Source: Flaccisagitta enflata (taxonomy: Eukaryota > Chaetognatha > Sagittoidea > Aphragmophora). From it: a stretch of 64,000 bases of DNA. The first letter of the stretch is position 1. Each line of letters begins with the position of its first letter. Location of the stretch: positions 20,088,001 to 20,152,000 of the forward strand of contig OZ231127.1 of assembly GCA_965153355.1 (NCBI GenBank), in the 5' to 3' direction. Positions 31,780 to 43,202 of the stretch are shown piece by piece. A model generated the notes under the pieces. It did no database searches and was not told the DNA's origin. It worked only from the letters and a program-made list of their open reading frames with translations. The translations under genes and the position numbers were made by a program.

Positions 31780-32735
31780 TATGTTATGATCCGACCCACC
31801 CAACCGGCCCAACCAGCCTACCAGCCTAAAAGTGAAAAATGTGCATAACTTTGGCATTTTTCAACCAATTTGGTTGAAACTTGGTATGTAGTCTCTAAAT
31901 GGAAGGACTCAACATATGTATTTGAATTGTAAAGATTTTAGCATGCTAACCGGCCAAACCGGCCTACCACCCAACCAGCCTACCAGCCGAAAAGTGAAAA
32001 ACGTGCATAACTTCTGCATTTTTCAACTGATTTGGTTGAAACTTGGTATGTAGTCTCTAAATGGAAGGACTCAACATATGAATTTGAATTGTAAAGATTT
32101 TAGCATGCTAACCGGCCAAACTGGCCTACCACCCACCAGCCTACCAGCCGAAAAGTGAAAAACGTGCATAACTTCTGCATTTTTCAACCGATTTGGTTAA
32201 AACTTGGTATGTAGTCTCTAAATGGAAGGACTCAACATATGTATTTGAATTGTAAAGATTTCAGCATGCTAACCAGCCAAACCGGCCTACCACCCAACCA
32301 GCCTACCAGCCGAATAGTGAAAATGTGCATAACTTGCATTTTTCAACCGATTTAGTTGAAACTTGGTAGTCCCTGAATAGAAGCACTCAATATAAGTATT
32401 TGAATCGTGAAGTTTTTAGCATGCTAACCGGCCAAACCGGCCTACCACCCAACTAGCCTACCAGCCTTAAAGTGAAAAAAGTTCATAACTTTGGCGTTTT
32501 TCAACTGATTAGGTGTAAACTTGGTATGTTTTCTCTAAATGGAAGGACTCAACATATGTATTTGATTTGTAAAGATTTTAGCATGCTAACCGGCCTACCA
32601 CCCAACCAGCCTACCAGCCTACCACCTTAAAAGTGAAAAATGTGCATAACTTGAACAATTCTCAATCGATTTGGTTAAAATTTGGTATGTAGACTCAAAA
32701 TTAAATGGCTCAACCTATGTATATGAACACAGCAG
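31780..32735. repeat. 161-bp satellite, about six copies
   Basis: Copies marked by GCATGCTAACCGGCC recur at about 31941, 32103, 32264, 32419 and 32581 (spacing 155-162). The unit includes GCATTTTTCAACNGATTTGG and repeated CCTACCA steps. No coding. Confidence 0.93.
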
Positions 32736-32754
32736 CTTATCTCTCAACCCCTAT

Positions 32755-33597
32755 TTGACCGCTATTTGACAAGACCATTTGACAACACTGTTTGACAACG
32801 GTATTTGACAACGGCGTTTGACAACACTTTGACAACACCATTTGACAACGCCGTTTGACAACGCCGACAACATCGCCGTTCGACAACATCGCCGTTCGAC
32901 AACGCCATTTGACAACGCCGTTTGACAACGCCATTCGACAACGCCGTTTGACAAGGCCGTTTGACAACGCCGTTTGACAACGCCATTCGACAACGCCATT
33001 CGACAACGCCATTTGACAACGCCATTTGACAACGCCATTCGACAACGCCGTTCAACAACGCCGTTCGACAACGCCGTTCGACAACGCCGTTCGACAACGC
33101 CGTTTGACAACGCCGTTCGACAACGCCGTTCGACAACGCCGTTCGACAACGCCGTTCGACAACGCCGTTTGACAACGCCGTTCGACAACGCCGTTCGACA
33201 ACGCCGTTCGACAACGCCGTTCGACAACGCCGTTCGACAACGCCGTTTGACAACGCCGTTTGACAACGCCGTTCGACAACGCCGTTTGACAACGCCGTTT
33301 GACAACGCCGTTTGACAACGCCGTTCGACAACGCCGTTTGACAACGCCGTTCGACAACGCCGTTTGACAACGCCGTTCGACAACGCCGTTCGACAACGCC
33401 GTTTGACAACGCCGTTCGACAAGGCTGTTTGACAAGGCCGTTTGACAACGCCGTTTGACAACGCCGTTCGACAACGCCGTTTGACAACGCCGTTCAACAA
33501 CGCCGATCGACGAAGCCGTTCGACAGCGCCGTTCGACAACGCCGTTCGACAACGCTATTCGACAACGCCGTTTGACAACGCCGTTCGACCCCAGTGG
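32755..33597. repeat. 13-bp minisatellite, about 64 copies
   Basis: Unit AACGCCGTT(C/T)GAC, with some CCATT variants near the left end. Because 13 is not a multiple of 3, each frame cycles through a 13-residue peptide every 39 bases, producing long false frames on the minus strand. Confidence 0.97.
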
Positions 33598-33619
33598 CGG
33601 ACCCATACTCTTTCAAGAT

Positions 33620-34300
33620 TTTTTTATATGATTGGGCATTAGCTTGTACCGAAATGACAAAAAACAATAAAATCAGATGTTCACAAGTAGTTCTTGTTGT
33701 GAGGCTGTCTTGGGCTTCTAATGACATCAATTTCAAATTGAAAATTTTGCATCTTGCTGGCCGCGCCTTACCTTGAAATTTCCTTTTGCCTATAGGAAAC
33801 CAAAAAATTCAAGTTACTAAAATCCCATTTTTGACTGCATATTTGAAATCTGCATGAAAAACTGATAATTGAAAGCGCTCTCCTTTTTACAAAATTCCTT
33901 CGGGATCAAAGTCAAAATTCATCTTGAAGATATGACAAAAAGGTAAGTTCGGCGATTTTACAAAGAAATAAAAGAGAAAGGTAAGTTTTGCAAACTTTGA
34001 CGCTTATTTTGAGCACCTTCTAGTTGGAATATTGAAAAAAAGAAAGCACTTTCAATTATCAGTTTTTTCTGCAGATTTCAAATCTGCAGTCAAAACAGAG
34101 ATTTAAGCACTTTGAAATTTTTGGTTCCCCATAGAGGTAGGTTTTACAAAGGGTAAGACGCGGAAAGCTTAAAGTAGGATTTGAGTGGCAAAATTGATCT
34201 TAACAGGAGGCCAAGACAGCCCTACAGCATAAAGTGCATGTAGAATGCCAAATTTATCACTTTTCGTCATTTAGGTACAAGCTATTGGGCATGAACAAAA
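33620..34300. mobile_element. Large fold-back element
   Basis: Starts GGGCATTAGCTTGTACCGAA and ends with its inverse TTAGGTACAAGCTATTGGGC. The arms pair for over 300 bases, including GAAATCTGCA and AACTGATAATTGAAAG on both sides, around a centre near 33960. Confidence 0.82.
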
Positions 34301-35886
34301 AAAAAAAGAAGAAAAACCACCCCAAGCAGGGACAGTAATGCTTAGAATTCACTACTTCGTTCGAATTTGCGTAATCCAAATTTTCATTTTACAGACCTAC
34401 TTAAGACTGACGGACACGCTCTCTTATACAATCGTTTAGCCAGCGACTAAAAACCGACCTAATAAAGTTTAAAGAAGGAACGCGGAGTTACAATATCATA
34501 GTGGACCGGTGGGCATGGGCATCCGAACCCGTTTTACACCCCCCTTACACAGCCTTAAAACACACACACAATTGCCCAACCGCAGTAACTTGAATCTTAT
34601 CAAATGCGCATTTTCACACTTTTCAACTCGATCACCCCGGACCCACGGACGGACAATACGTAACTTAAAGCGACTCAAAAGTTAACCCACAACTTCACCC
34701 AAGTAACTATCCCAGAGGCATATTGAAAAAAATGTTCCAGGCAATATTTCAGACCACTCTGGCGACGGGAACCTTTGTTAGAAGTTTGAAGTATTTTAAA
34801 AACTTATAGGTAGGGTATCAATCATCTTATTATCCCAGACATATAATTTTCCATTTCTTCACCTTTTTTAATCCATTATGCTCCTTATACACACACAAGC
34901 GCATGCACACTCACTCTAGGAATTCAATTATCATGACGATTTATGAAATAATGTCTTACTTAGATTTTTTTCTACTGTTAGTTATCAAGCTCCTAACGAT
35001 GGTTCCTGTCATCAAAACTGCCTGAAAATTTGAAGAAAAAAAAATTTTTCAACAAAACTCCACATTGGTTTAATGGGTGAGGTTGTGGGTTGACTTTGGG
35101 GGCGCTCTGCGTGACGTAACGGACAATGCCTCTTATTGAGTCGTGACTAAAAAGGAAAATTTCACTGACGGATCGGTCGACCGACATGCATTAGGTGTAT
35201 TGGTTTTCGCATGTCGGCGGGCTTCCCTGTGAAAGAGGAGTTTACTATCTAGGAAAAAAGTTTGGGGACACTTTGGGTTGGCGGTATTTTTCCCCCCTCA
35301 TTTGCTCAAAACTTATGTACCTGATCGTTTTTAGTTATTTTTTCACTTAAACTAACTAGAACAACAGAGAAAAATTAATTTCAATCTAATTCAGGGATCG
35401 TGTGTTTAGTTTGTTTATCTTAACTAAGAGGTGGTTGTGGTAATGATAATAGATTTTAGTTATTTAAGCTGCAAATTTGAGCTCTGTCCCTTTCAAAATC
35501 TGGCTAAAAATCCATGAGATAAAACTAGAGCTCAAGAGCCCAAGAGCTAACCAGTGGGGCAATCTGCATGTTGCTATCATATTTTAGTAAAATTTTAAAG
35601 TATTTCAACGATAAAAGGGTAGAAGATAAAATGAATTCTACTTTTCTGTTATTTTTGAAAGTACATGATCAACTTCAAACTTATGGCATTTCTAAACGGT
35701 TCTACGTATAGAAATGAGATTGTGCTTACTGAGCACTGCTCCGATTGTAGATTTTTTTATGTAGATTGAAATGCTCATAAATTTTGTTTACTTATCTCAA
35801 TGGAAAGTTAACATATCTTTCTTTAAAGGTGTCTCCAAACATATTTCCTAGATAGTATTTATTGGTTTTTCTTTTGTATTATTAAG
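34301..35886. other. AT-rich non-coding DNA with partial repeats
   Basis: 34485-34680 is a GGACGGACGG-family copy and 35075-35190 a partial one. The missing 5' exons of the downstream gene may lie here, but none could be supported. Confidence 0.45.
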
Positions 35887-37208
35887 GATTACAAAGCGCC
35901 GTTTTGTCGCCGTCTATTGAAAACTCCTCCTCTCCTGTATCCTCACTGCTATGCTTATCCAAAGGATCACAAGAAGGTTTGTTCCGTAATGATAGATGTA
36001 TAAATTATAATGTAATTAAGTTTTAGAAAAAGTGTTTGTATACTAGATGTTCTTGCTGTTTTTGAAACTCATCTTTCAATGACTCTTTAATTTGTTGTCA
36101 GTTGATTGTTGGCTGTCCACATTTTTTTGCCAATGCTACAGTACGATGGGAGCAAAGACGTCCTTGACTGGAGGATAGATTTAAGTACAGTTAGGTTTCA
36201 CTAGAGCGTATGTTAGAGGACTGAGTAAAATAATTCCCTGTAGTTTATTGCCAATATAGAAATAACTAAAGATATGTATGCTTTACAGGAGGATATGTTT
36301 AGGTGCTTCACATAGCAAAAGTTTGAAATTTCTTTTCATCCCATTTATTCAATGCGGATAGACTGATTTCAATGCCCTCACTGTTTTTCTTTTTCCAAAA
36401 ATAGTCTATCTTCTTTTTTTTAGTAGCCCTCTTTTATGTCCTAATTTGCTAACACTGTAGGAGATACTATCAGGTTTCAGTTGGTTTGTTATATTGCAAA
36501 CCTCAACCTGTACGTCATTTAGGCCGCATGTTTAACAGAAAACATCCACAATATATTGTCTTTGTTTTGCAAATGACTTTCATTTAAAAGATGATTTTCT
36601 GAAGCAAATGTTAGGCTCTTTAGCAACGAAAGAACATGGAGAAAATTGCTTCCCCATTGATTCTGTAGGAAACTTAAAGAGCTAAAAAAAAACAATGGAA
36701 AAAGAATGAATTTAAAAAAAAAGTCATCCTCATGATTTTTTTTACTTTGTAATGAGTTAACAGGATGAAGGGATACATTGCAAAAATGTTATGTGAAGCG
36801 ACCAAGTGGGTATGCTTTACTTACAGGTGTGCTCTAGTGGTGCTCAATTGTATATTGATTTTGAAAAGTAAATACATTCACTCGAACAAGCAAATTTGGA
36901 TCAATTAAAATCTTAAAGCTTAAATTGAGTTAAGATACTTAAAACCTATCCCCTGGTCCCGGCCGTCTTTGCTTCCATGCACCGTACTGCATCCCCATTA
37001 TGACGCGATCAGCCAGGTCTTCGACCTAACATACTAGTTACTAATATCAACCAGAATATTCATGATTGTTTCTCTACCTTATGATGGTTTCCAGAAAGGA
37101 TTACCTCCAACGCTGGTCAGCTGTTGGGGCGTTCCTTGCACGCAGAAGGTCGCTAATGACTGTTACAAATGGCTTTGGGAAAGAAGAAATAAAAAAAGCG
37201 GAAAATAA
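35887..37208 (+). CDS. 3' part of an unidentified plus-strand gene, four exons
   Basis: Four short exons chain in phase to a stop: 35887-35976, 36142-36194, 36935-37016 and 37095-37208 (339 nt, 112 residues plus stop). The first (DYKAPFCRRLLKTPP) has a strong acceptor and the donor AAG/GTTTGT; the second starts YDGSKDVLDWRIDL after GCTACAG; the last ends NDCYKWLWERRNKKSGK. The second exon has two donors, AA/GTACAG and TAG/GTTTCA; only the second joins the third exon in phase. The third has a poor pyrimidine tract. The piece has six cysteines, three of them in the final exon. The start and earlier exons were not found. I do not recognise the family. Confidence 0.4.
36302..36804. mobile_element. 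TIR element, GCTTCACATAGCAAAAG family, copy 1
   Basis: Left end GGTGCTTCACATAGCAAAAG; right end GCAAAAATGTTATGTGAAGC is its inverse. A second copy is at 48163-48630. It lies in the intron between the second and third exons of the partial gene. Confidence 0.78.
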
Positions 37209-37360
37209 AAAGAAAGGAAGTTATTTTGTCCCAAAACGTTTTTTTTTATACTGTCACTTTGTTGCAATGATATCCATGACAACTTTGTTCTTACCAAAAA
37301 TATCAAATACAGTATCTTTACGCTTTTAGTTAAAGTTGAACTTCACCAGAGCTGATACAA

Positions 37361-38965
37361 CAGGGTGTCCCAAGTCGATTGTAACATAAAGAATTGACAT
37401 ATCTCTGCTTGTAGATCCTCAAATCAATTTCTGAAAAAAAATCTAAAAAGATCTTGGTCTGCACTTTTTGCATGCAAAATTTCATGACAATTGGACTATT
37501 TGTTTAGGGACCGCATTTTTTTGAAATTCACTACTTATTTCTGACCATGTCTTTTTTTTTTGTTTTTTTCACTTTTTATATGATGTTTATTCACACATGA
37601 GTGTAGCGGTGTACAGAAATTCAATGGAATAAACAATCAGGAGCTAAAACTACAATAAAGTGGAATAGACAGAATCGTTTAAGGGAAATTTACTAAAGAG
37701 AAAACGCAAACATTATGACAGAGTTACTCGCGCAAGAGAGCCAGCTGTACTTGGAAGTAGCTGTCTTTAACAACTTAGCATTTTTCAACCAATTTTCCAC
37801 AATTTTGTAAGATTTTCAACGATTTTTTAAAGATTTCCATTTTTGATTTTGACAATGATTGACAAAAATCATCAAAAAAGTTAGTAAATTTAAATATTCT
37901 TCAAGCTTTCAAAGCAGATTTACAATCTATGTACAATTATCTTTTATTTGAGACCAATCCCAGGTTTTTAGATCAATTTGTCAAAAAATGGCAAACAGTT
38001 AAAGCCAGCTACTTCTGAATACAGCTATGAAAAAGATAATTTTCCACCAAATATCACCACTCATTTGATATTTTCTGACCACCAACTATCCAATATTCAA
38101 AGTTGAAGTTTTGGTATAACAAAAAGTGCAGACCTAGATCTTCATAGATCTTTTTTCAGAAATTGATTTTAGAATTTAGAAGCAGAGATATGACGATTCC
38201 TTATGAAAGTTGGACAACATTACTACCCAACCCTACTTTACTTAAGGATGAGAGCCTTTGGAGCTCTCACTGGTGTTTAATCCGGATCCATCACAACTAT
38301 CCTTAGTATTTAAAAAAACTAAGTCTATCTCAACATTATCATGAAATAATTCAAGACAACAATCCAACCAGGAAGAAACAAGGTCAACAAACCTTAGTCG
38401 CGTGGTAATAAGGGTAATAAAGGTAATTAAGGTAAATAAGGTAATTAAGGTAATAAAGATAATGAAGATAACTAAGTACCTATATCTTCCTATAATTACC
38501 CACATTTACCTACAACTACCTGTAAATACCTATAATTACCTACGATTACATTAAATTACCATAAATTATCTATAATCACCTATAATTACCCATTATTTCC
38601 TATATTTCCTACAATTACCTCAATTCATAGTCCGAGACAACCTTTCTGACTTACATGATACAGATTACTAAAATACCTATATTTACCTATAATTACCTAA
38701 GATTACCTAAAATTACCTACAATTACCAAAAATTACCTATAATTACCTTTAATAATCTTCAATGACCTTTAAAACGACTATAAAGCCTATATTTCAAAAA
38801 AGTTACGGACAGACAGACAGACCAACCGACCGACCGACTGACCGACCGACCGACATAGCGGCTTCTAGAGTCGCGTTCACGCGACTAAAAATCCATAATT
38901 TTAACCTGTTTGCTACAAGTACATGTTTGCTACAAGTACATGTTACAACTGACTTGGGACACCCT
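37361..38965. mobile_element. CAGGGTGTCCC-tipped element with nested insertion
   Basis: Tips CAGGGTGTCCCAAGTC and GACTTGGGACACCCTG enclose 1.6 kb. An inner inverted pair (37395-37490 against 38095-38215) shares CATATCTCTGCTT and GGTCTGCACTTTTTG. A CGCGAC-family copy (38378-38890) sits inside the right part. No transposase frame was seen. Confidence 0.7.
38378..38890 (-). mobile_element. CGCGAC-family element with 10-bp internal array
   Basis: Read in reverse: head TTTTTAGTCGCGTGAACGCG at 38890, a GGTCGGTCGG run, then degenerate TAATTACCTA-type repeats (38400-38770), then the tail related to CGCGACT..GGCCTTG at 38378. Confidence 0.72.
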
Positions 38966-39225
38966 GTAAGATACTCGGCAAAATCAGACCCTACAGTAAA
39001 GCCTTGCCTAAATAGTGCCTGCTCTACTGTATTTGTCAGTCTACATAAAAGATATTCTAAAAATGATAAAGTGAAGGATGGGAAGTAGGGAAAGCCAAAG
39101 GAAAGGATCAAGGAAAGTAAGGATGGGAAGAAGTAAGGGAAAATCAGACAAGCAAAAAACAAACAAACAAGCTAATAGAACAAACAAGCAAAAAGAAACA
39201 ATTTGGCAAGCAATGAAAAGAGGAG

Positions 39226-39279
<54 letters not shown>

Positions 39280-39300
39280 ACGCGTTTGTATTGGAAAAAA
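38966..39300. repeat. Purine-rich DNA with (GA)n at 39231-39278
   Basis: Lysine-like A/G repeats, then about 48 bases of (GA)n. No gene. Confidence 0.6.
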
Positions 39301-39329
39301 GGGGGGGAGGTTGATAAAAATAGAAAGGG

Positions 39330-39640
39330 GAGAGACTGGACGAAGGCGCGCCGAACAGATCCTGGGGACTCTTTTCCTCCCCTCTTATTGGTCCGGGTGA
39401 GTTGGTTTTCTCGAGATTTGACTGGTCGTTTTTGATGGCTTGGATTAATACGCCGTTTATTGGTCACGACGTAATCATCACGATCTCTGATTGGTCAATT
39501 CATACGATTCTCGCGCGAACGTGTCGTGCGTCGCGTCACGCCGCCGCTGCGACGCCGCTTCCGACGCCGCGTGTTTCCCGGCGTTGTGGTTGTTGGAAAA
39601 AAGCGGCGTTGATGGGCGTCGGGTGCGCTGGAAACTCTCT
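39330..39640. promoter_or_regulatory. CpG-rich, CCAAT-box-rich region, possible promoter
   Basis: Three ATTGGTC motifs (inverted CCAAT boxes) near 39388, 39460 and 39493, the last as CTGATTGGTC, a classic NF-Y site. Dense CpG follows (39510-39620). This contrasts with AT-rich flanks. No transcript start can be fixed; the gene served is unknown. Confidence 0.35.
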
Positions 39641-39744
39641 CTCTCTCTCACACACATGTCATAGTCATAAAGTGAGAAAAGCAAGTATAAAAAAATGAAA
39701 ATAAAATTCTCTGTTGATCTCTAAATTCTGTTGATCTCTAAATT

Positions 39745-39746
39745 TT

Positions 39747-39831
<85 letters not shown>

Positions 39832-40116
39832 ATTTTTTCTTTCCGTTGCAGGCGTCTTTCGCGTTTTCAATCTCACTCTCTATCAGATTCCTTTGCTTGC
39901 TTGTCTAAGATCTCGTCTTACTCTCTCACGAGTGCAATCCCCTTTATGTTCTCTCTCTCTCTCTCTCTCTCTCATTGTCTTTCTTTCTGTCTGTACCGGT
40001 GTAAATCTTTCTATTTGTAATTGAATCTCATATTTTCTGTCTGTCTGTTAGTCTGTCTGTCCGTTTTATTCTGGGCCTGTTTGTGTTTCTGATCTGTCTG
40101 TGTCCGTGCCAGTCTT

Positions 40117-40191
<75 letters not shown>

Positions 40192-40195
40192 TTAT
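39745..40195. repeat. Three (CT)n tracts
   Basis: (CT)n at about 39750-39827, 39948-39973 and 40120-40188, separated by T-rich DNA and GTCTGTCT runs. Confidence 0.9.
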
Positions 40196-40328
40196 TTCGC
40201 GCACGCTCGCGCACGTTTCTGATGCGTCTTGAAGAGATGTCTGTTGCGTTAGTGCCACTTCCGCTGACTCTCTCCCTCTCTCAGTCTCACCGATTGTCAA
40301 CAATGATTTACACCTGAACTGGACTCAC

Positions 40329-40369
40329 CTGCACAGTTCAAAAGTCTCAATCTCCTCCTTAATCGCCAT
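40329..40369 (-). CDS. Possible first coding exon
   Basis: On the minus strand an ATG with a good context (GAGAGATGGCG) opens MAIKEEIETFELC and meets a perfect donor CAG/GTGAGT after 41 bases. No second exon was found at lower coordinates; one trial partner near 39620 gave only a basic 40-residue end. Weak without transcripts. Confidence 0.28.
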
Positions 40370-40906
40370 CTCTCTCCGTTCCTTTCTCTCTGTCTCTTTT
40401 TGTCTCTCTTCATCTCTCTCCGTCTCTTTTTATCTCTCTTCGTCTCTCTCTGTCTCTTTTTGTCTTTCTCCGTCTCTCTCCGTCTCTCCTTTCTCTGTCG
40501 TTTTTTGACTCATCATCTCTCTCCATTTGCCTTCGTCTCTACCTTTTTCTCTCCCTGTGTCTCTATCTCCCTCCGTCTCTCCTTCTCCAGTCTTTTCTAG
40601 TCAACGAATCTTTAGATAATAAACTACTATCAACTGTAAATCACCATCACAATCAAATATTGCATAATCAATGCACGCGATTCAATATCCCGCTATGCCT
40701 GTCAGTAGATCGTTCGGATGGCGTTTGTCACATTAATTTTTCGGTATTTTCAGCTACTGAAATACAACTCAGTAGCGTGTAGGTGTCAATCATATAGACT
40801 ATGATTGATCTAATGAGTGCTCTTTAAGCCCCGACTGTTGGCTGCACTGACATAGCCATAGGCATAGGTTGGTAATCTTTGACATGCTTCAAAAACAGGA
40901 AAGAAA
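40370..40906. other. CT-rich then non-coding DNA
   Basis: 40375-40590 is degenerate CTCTCTCCGTCTC repeat; the rest shows nothing. Confidence 0.5.
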
Positions 40907-41040
40907 ACAAGGTCGGATACACGGCCAAAAAGAAGTCACTTGCCGGTGGGCAAGGGAAGTGATATAGGTGGGCAGAGGCTGCAATGCTAAGAAATCATCA
41001 TTTAGGCCAATTTCACGACTCACGTCATCCAAAAAAAAAA
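40907..41040 (-). mobile_element. CGCGAC-family element, partial
   Basis: Begins AAGGTCGGATACACGGCC, the reverse of the family tail, with GGTGGGCAGAGGCTGC after it. The head is diverged. Confidence 0.5.
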
Positions 41041-41494
41041 TCCGACCCAACTTGTCCAATATGTCGCTAGCCACTTAATGCTGATTTCTAGTGCTGCCTT
41101 CAAATGCACGTCTAATGATTGAATGCTCAACACTTAAACGACCATAGAAATAACTTGAATGGCCTTTTTCAGAGAACGTCACCGACGAACCGTCAAAATG
41201 GCAAGACCAACCAACAAGGGTCAAACTGGAATGGGAGAGACCGCATTAAAACAGTTAAAAAGATTATTTTATCATCGTTATGTGCAAGAAATGATTTTCA
41301 ATGAGTGAAATCGAGTATTTCCGTCGTTAGAGATCGATGCAAAAAATTGTTTGACATAGTTCAGGGTAGGTGCCCCATGATTATTGTTGCTACGTCACTA
41401 AACTTTTAGATCCGATAAGCTATTCAGTTTTCAGTATAATCCAACAATTTCTCATTTGACTTGTGTTTTGACGAGACCCGATCTGTTAGCCCGA

Positions 41495-41690
41495 TCAAAG
41501 CCGGATACACGGCTACCCAAATCGCGAACAGGTGGGCCGGAGCACTGATGGAAGGGGCAGGGCAGGGAAATTGAGGCAAAAACGAAGAGGCCAAAACTTG
41601 AAAAGGCAAAGTGTGCACGATGAACCGACGGCTATCAGGCTGGTCATAGACTCGCGAGCTCTTGTTCACGAGTCGTGAGTCACGACTATA
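41495..41690 (-). mobile_element. CGCGAC-family short element
   Basis: Begins CAAAGCCGGATACACGGC and ends CGTGAGTCACGACTA, with GGGGCAGGGCAGGG and GAACCGACGG between. Reverse orientation. Confidence 0.65.
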
Positions 41691-41736
41691 CGACTTCTCT
41701 CCGAATTTTGTCAAATTTTTCCTCTCACTCTCCTGT

Positions 41737-41738
<2 letters not shown>

Positions 41739-41798
<60 letters not shown>

Positions 41799-41816
41799 AA
41801 ACAACAACAAAAACAA

Positions 41817-41876
<60 letters not shown>

Positions 41877-42265
41877 AAACAACAACAACAAAAGTCACGT
41901 CAAAAGTCAGCGCACTTTCTCTTTTGCGGTTTTTCATGCTGTTTTCGTGACATTCCACGCCTCCCTTATTTCTGCCTTTAGTCTGTCTTTAGTCTGCCTT
42001 TGGTCTGCCTTTTATTCGCCTTTGGTCGGTCAGTGGTCAGCCTTTTATCTACCTTTAGTCTGCTTTTGATCTGCCTTTGGCCTGCTTTTGGTCTGCCTTT
42101 GGTCTGCCGTTGGTCCGCATTTGGTCTGCTTTTGGTCTGCTTTTGGTCTGCTTTTGGCCTGCTTTTGGCCTGCCTTTGGTCTGCCTTTGGTCTGCCGTTG
42201 GTCCGCATTTGGTCTGCTTTTGCCAGTCTGCTTTTGAACTGCCTTTTGTCGGCCTTTTTCTGATC
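41739..42265. repeat. (AAC)n, then a 12-bp CTGCTTTTGGTC minisatellite
   Basis: 41739-41892 is (AAC)n with a few AAAAAC steps. 41975-42255 is an array of CTGC(T/C)TTTGGTC units, about 22 copies. Long Asn, Val or Lys-Gln frames here are artefacts. Confidence 0.93.
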
Positions 42266-42365
42266 CTGTCTTGAATGGAATCCGAGTTCCAGCCAATTCA
42301 CTTTTGTGCCACTTTTGTTTCCGCCTCCCGGTCATTTTACCATTCTTTGAATTCCTTGACGGGTT

Positions 42366-42368
<3 letters not shown>

Positions 42369-42455
<87 letters not shown>
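42369..42455. repeat. (CT)n microsatellite
   Basis: About 87 bases, just before the CGCGAC-family element. Confidence 0.97.
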
Positions 42456-42457
<2 letters not shown>

Positions 42458-42479
42458 TGGGCGTTGTTGTTCTTTTATT

Positions 42480-42662
42480 TTTAGTCGCGTGCACGCGACT
42501 CTACTATCCGCTTTGTCCGTCGGTCGGTTGGTCACACTTTACTTTTCTTTTATGATTTTATTTCTTTGACCTCACTGCTCCGGCCCAAATAGTCTGGTAA
42601 CCTCAAATATGGCCCCTGCACACCCGCACGCGACTTCGGTAGCCGTGTATCCGGCCTTGTTT
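42480..42662 (+). mobile_element. CGCGAC-family short element, near-complete reference copy
   Basis: Head TTAGTCGCGTGCACGCGACT (palindrome AGTCGCGTGCACGCGACT), then CCGCTTTGTCCGTCGGTCGG, CCTCACTGC, and tail CACGCGACTTCGGTAGCCGT then GTATCCGGCCTTG. About 180 bases and intact enough to serve as the family model. No open frame. Confidence 0.85.
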
Positions 42663-42671
42663 CTACTACCT

Positions 42672-42970
42672 TTGTTCTTTTTCTTTGTTCTTTTTCTTTT
42701 TCTTTTTCTTTTTCTTTTTCTTTTTCTTTTTCTTTTTCTTTTTCTTTTTCTTTTTCTCTTTCTTTTTCTTTTTCTTTTTCTTTTTCTTTTCTCTTTTTTT
42801 CATTTTCTTCCCATTCCTCTCCTTCGTCTTCTTTTTCTTCTTCTTCTTCGTCTTCTTTTTCTTCTTCTTCTTCTTCTTCTTCTTCTTCTTCTTCTTCTTC
42901 TTCTTCTTCTTCTTCTTCTTCTTCTTCTTCTTCTTCTTCTTCTTCTTCTTCTTCTTCTTCTTCTTCTTCG
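42672..42970. repeat. (CTTTTT)n then (CTT)n
   Basis: A hexanucleotide array at 42672-42790 and a trinucleotide array at 42835-42970. Poly-Glu and poly-Phe frames are artefacts. Confidence 0.95.
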
Positions 42971-43202
42971 CATCCTTCTTCTTCTTCTTCTATACCTCCA
43001 TTCGAATGCAAATGGAGGTGGACCGAAAGAAGAAAGAGGTCAGCCAATCTCTATGCTGGATTTATATAGGATGAAGCCAAAGGGGTTTATAGGTTATCAA
43101 GCTGCTGGTCTCTAAGTGGCGCTTGCCTCCAACCTGCTGATATCAACTTCTGATACTGTGATACTGCAACCCCCTATACGCAGCCAAGTCCTTTAATCGT
43201 TT

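Noticed and set aside
32751-33606. 262-codon minus-strand frame with Cys/Arg-rich repeats
   Set aside because: It is the translation of a 13-bp minisatellite and occurs in every frame.
39478-39684. Basic second exon for the candidate start at 40369
   Set aside because: Joining gives a short Arg-rich tail coded by CpG-rich DNA; the acceptor lies in (GA)n and nothing supports it.
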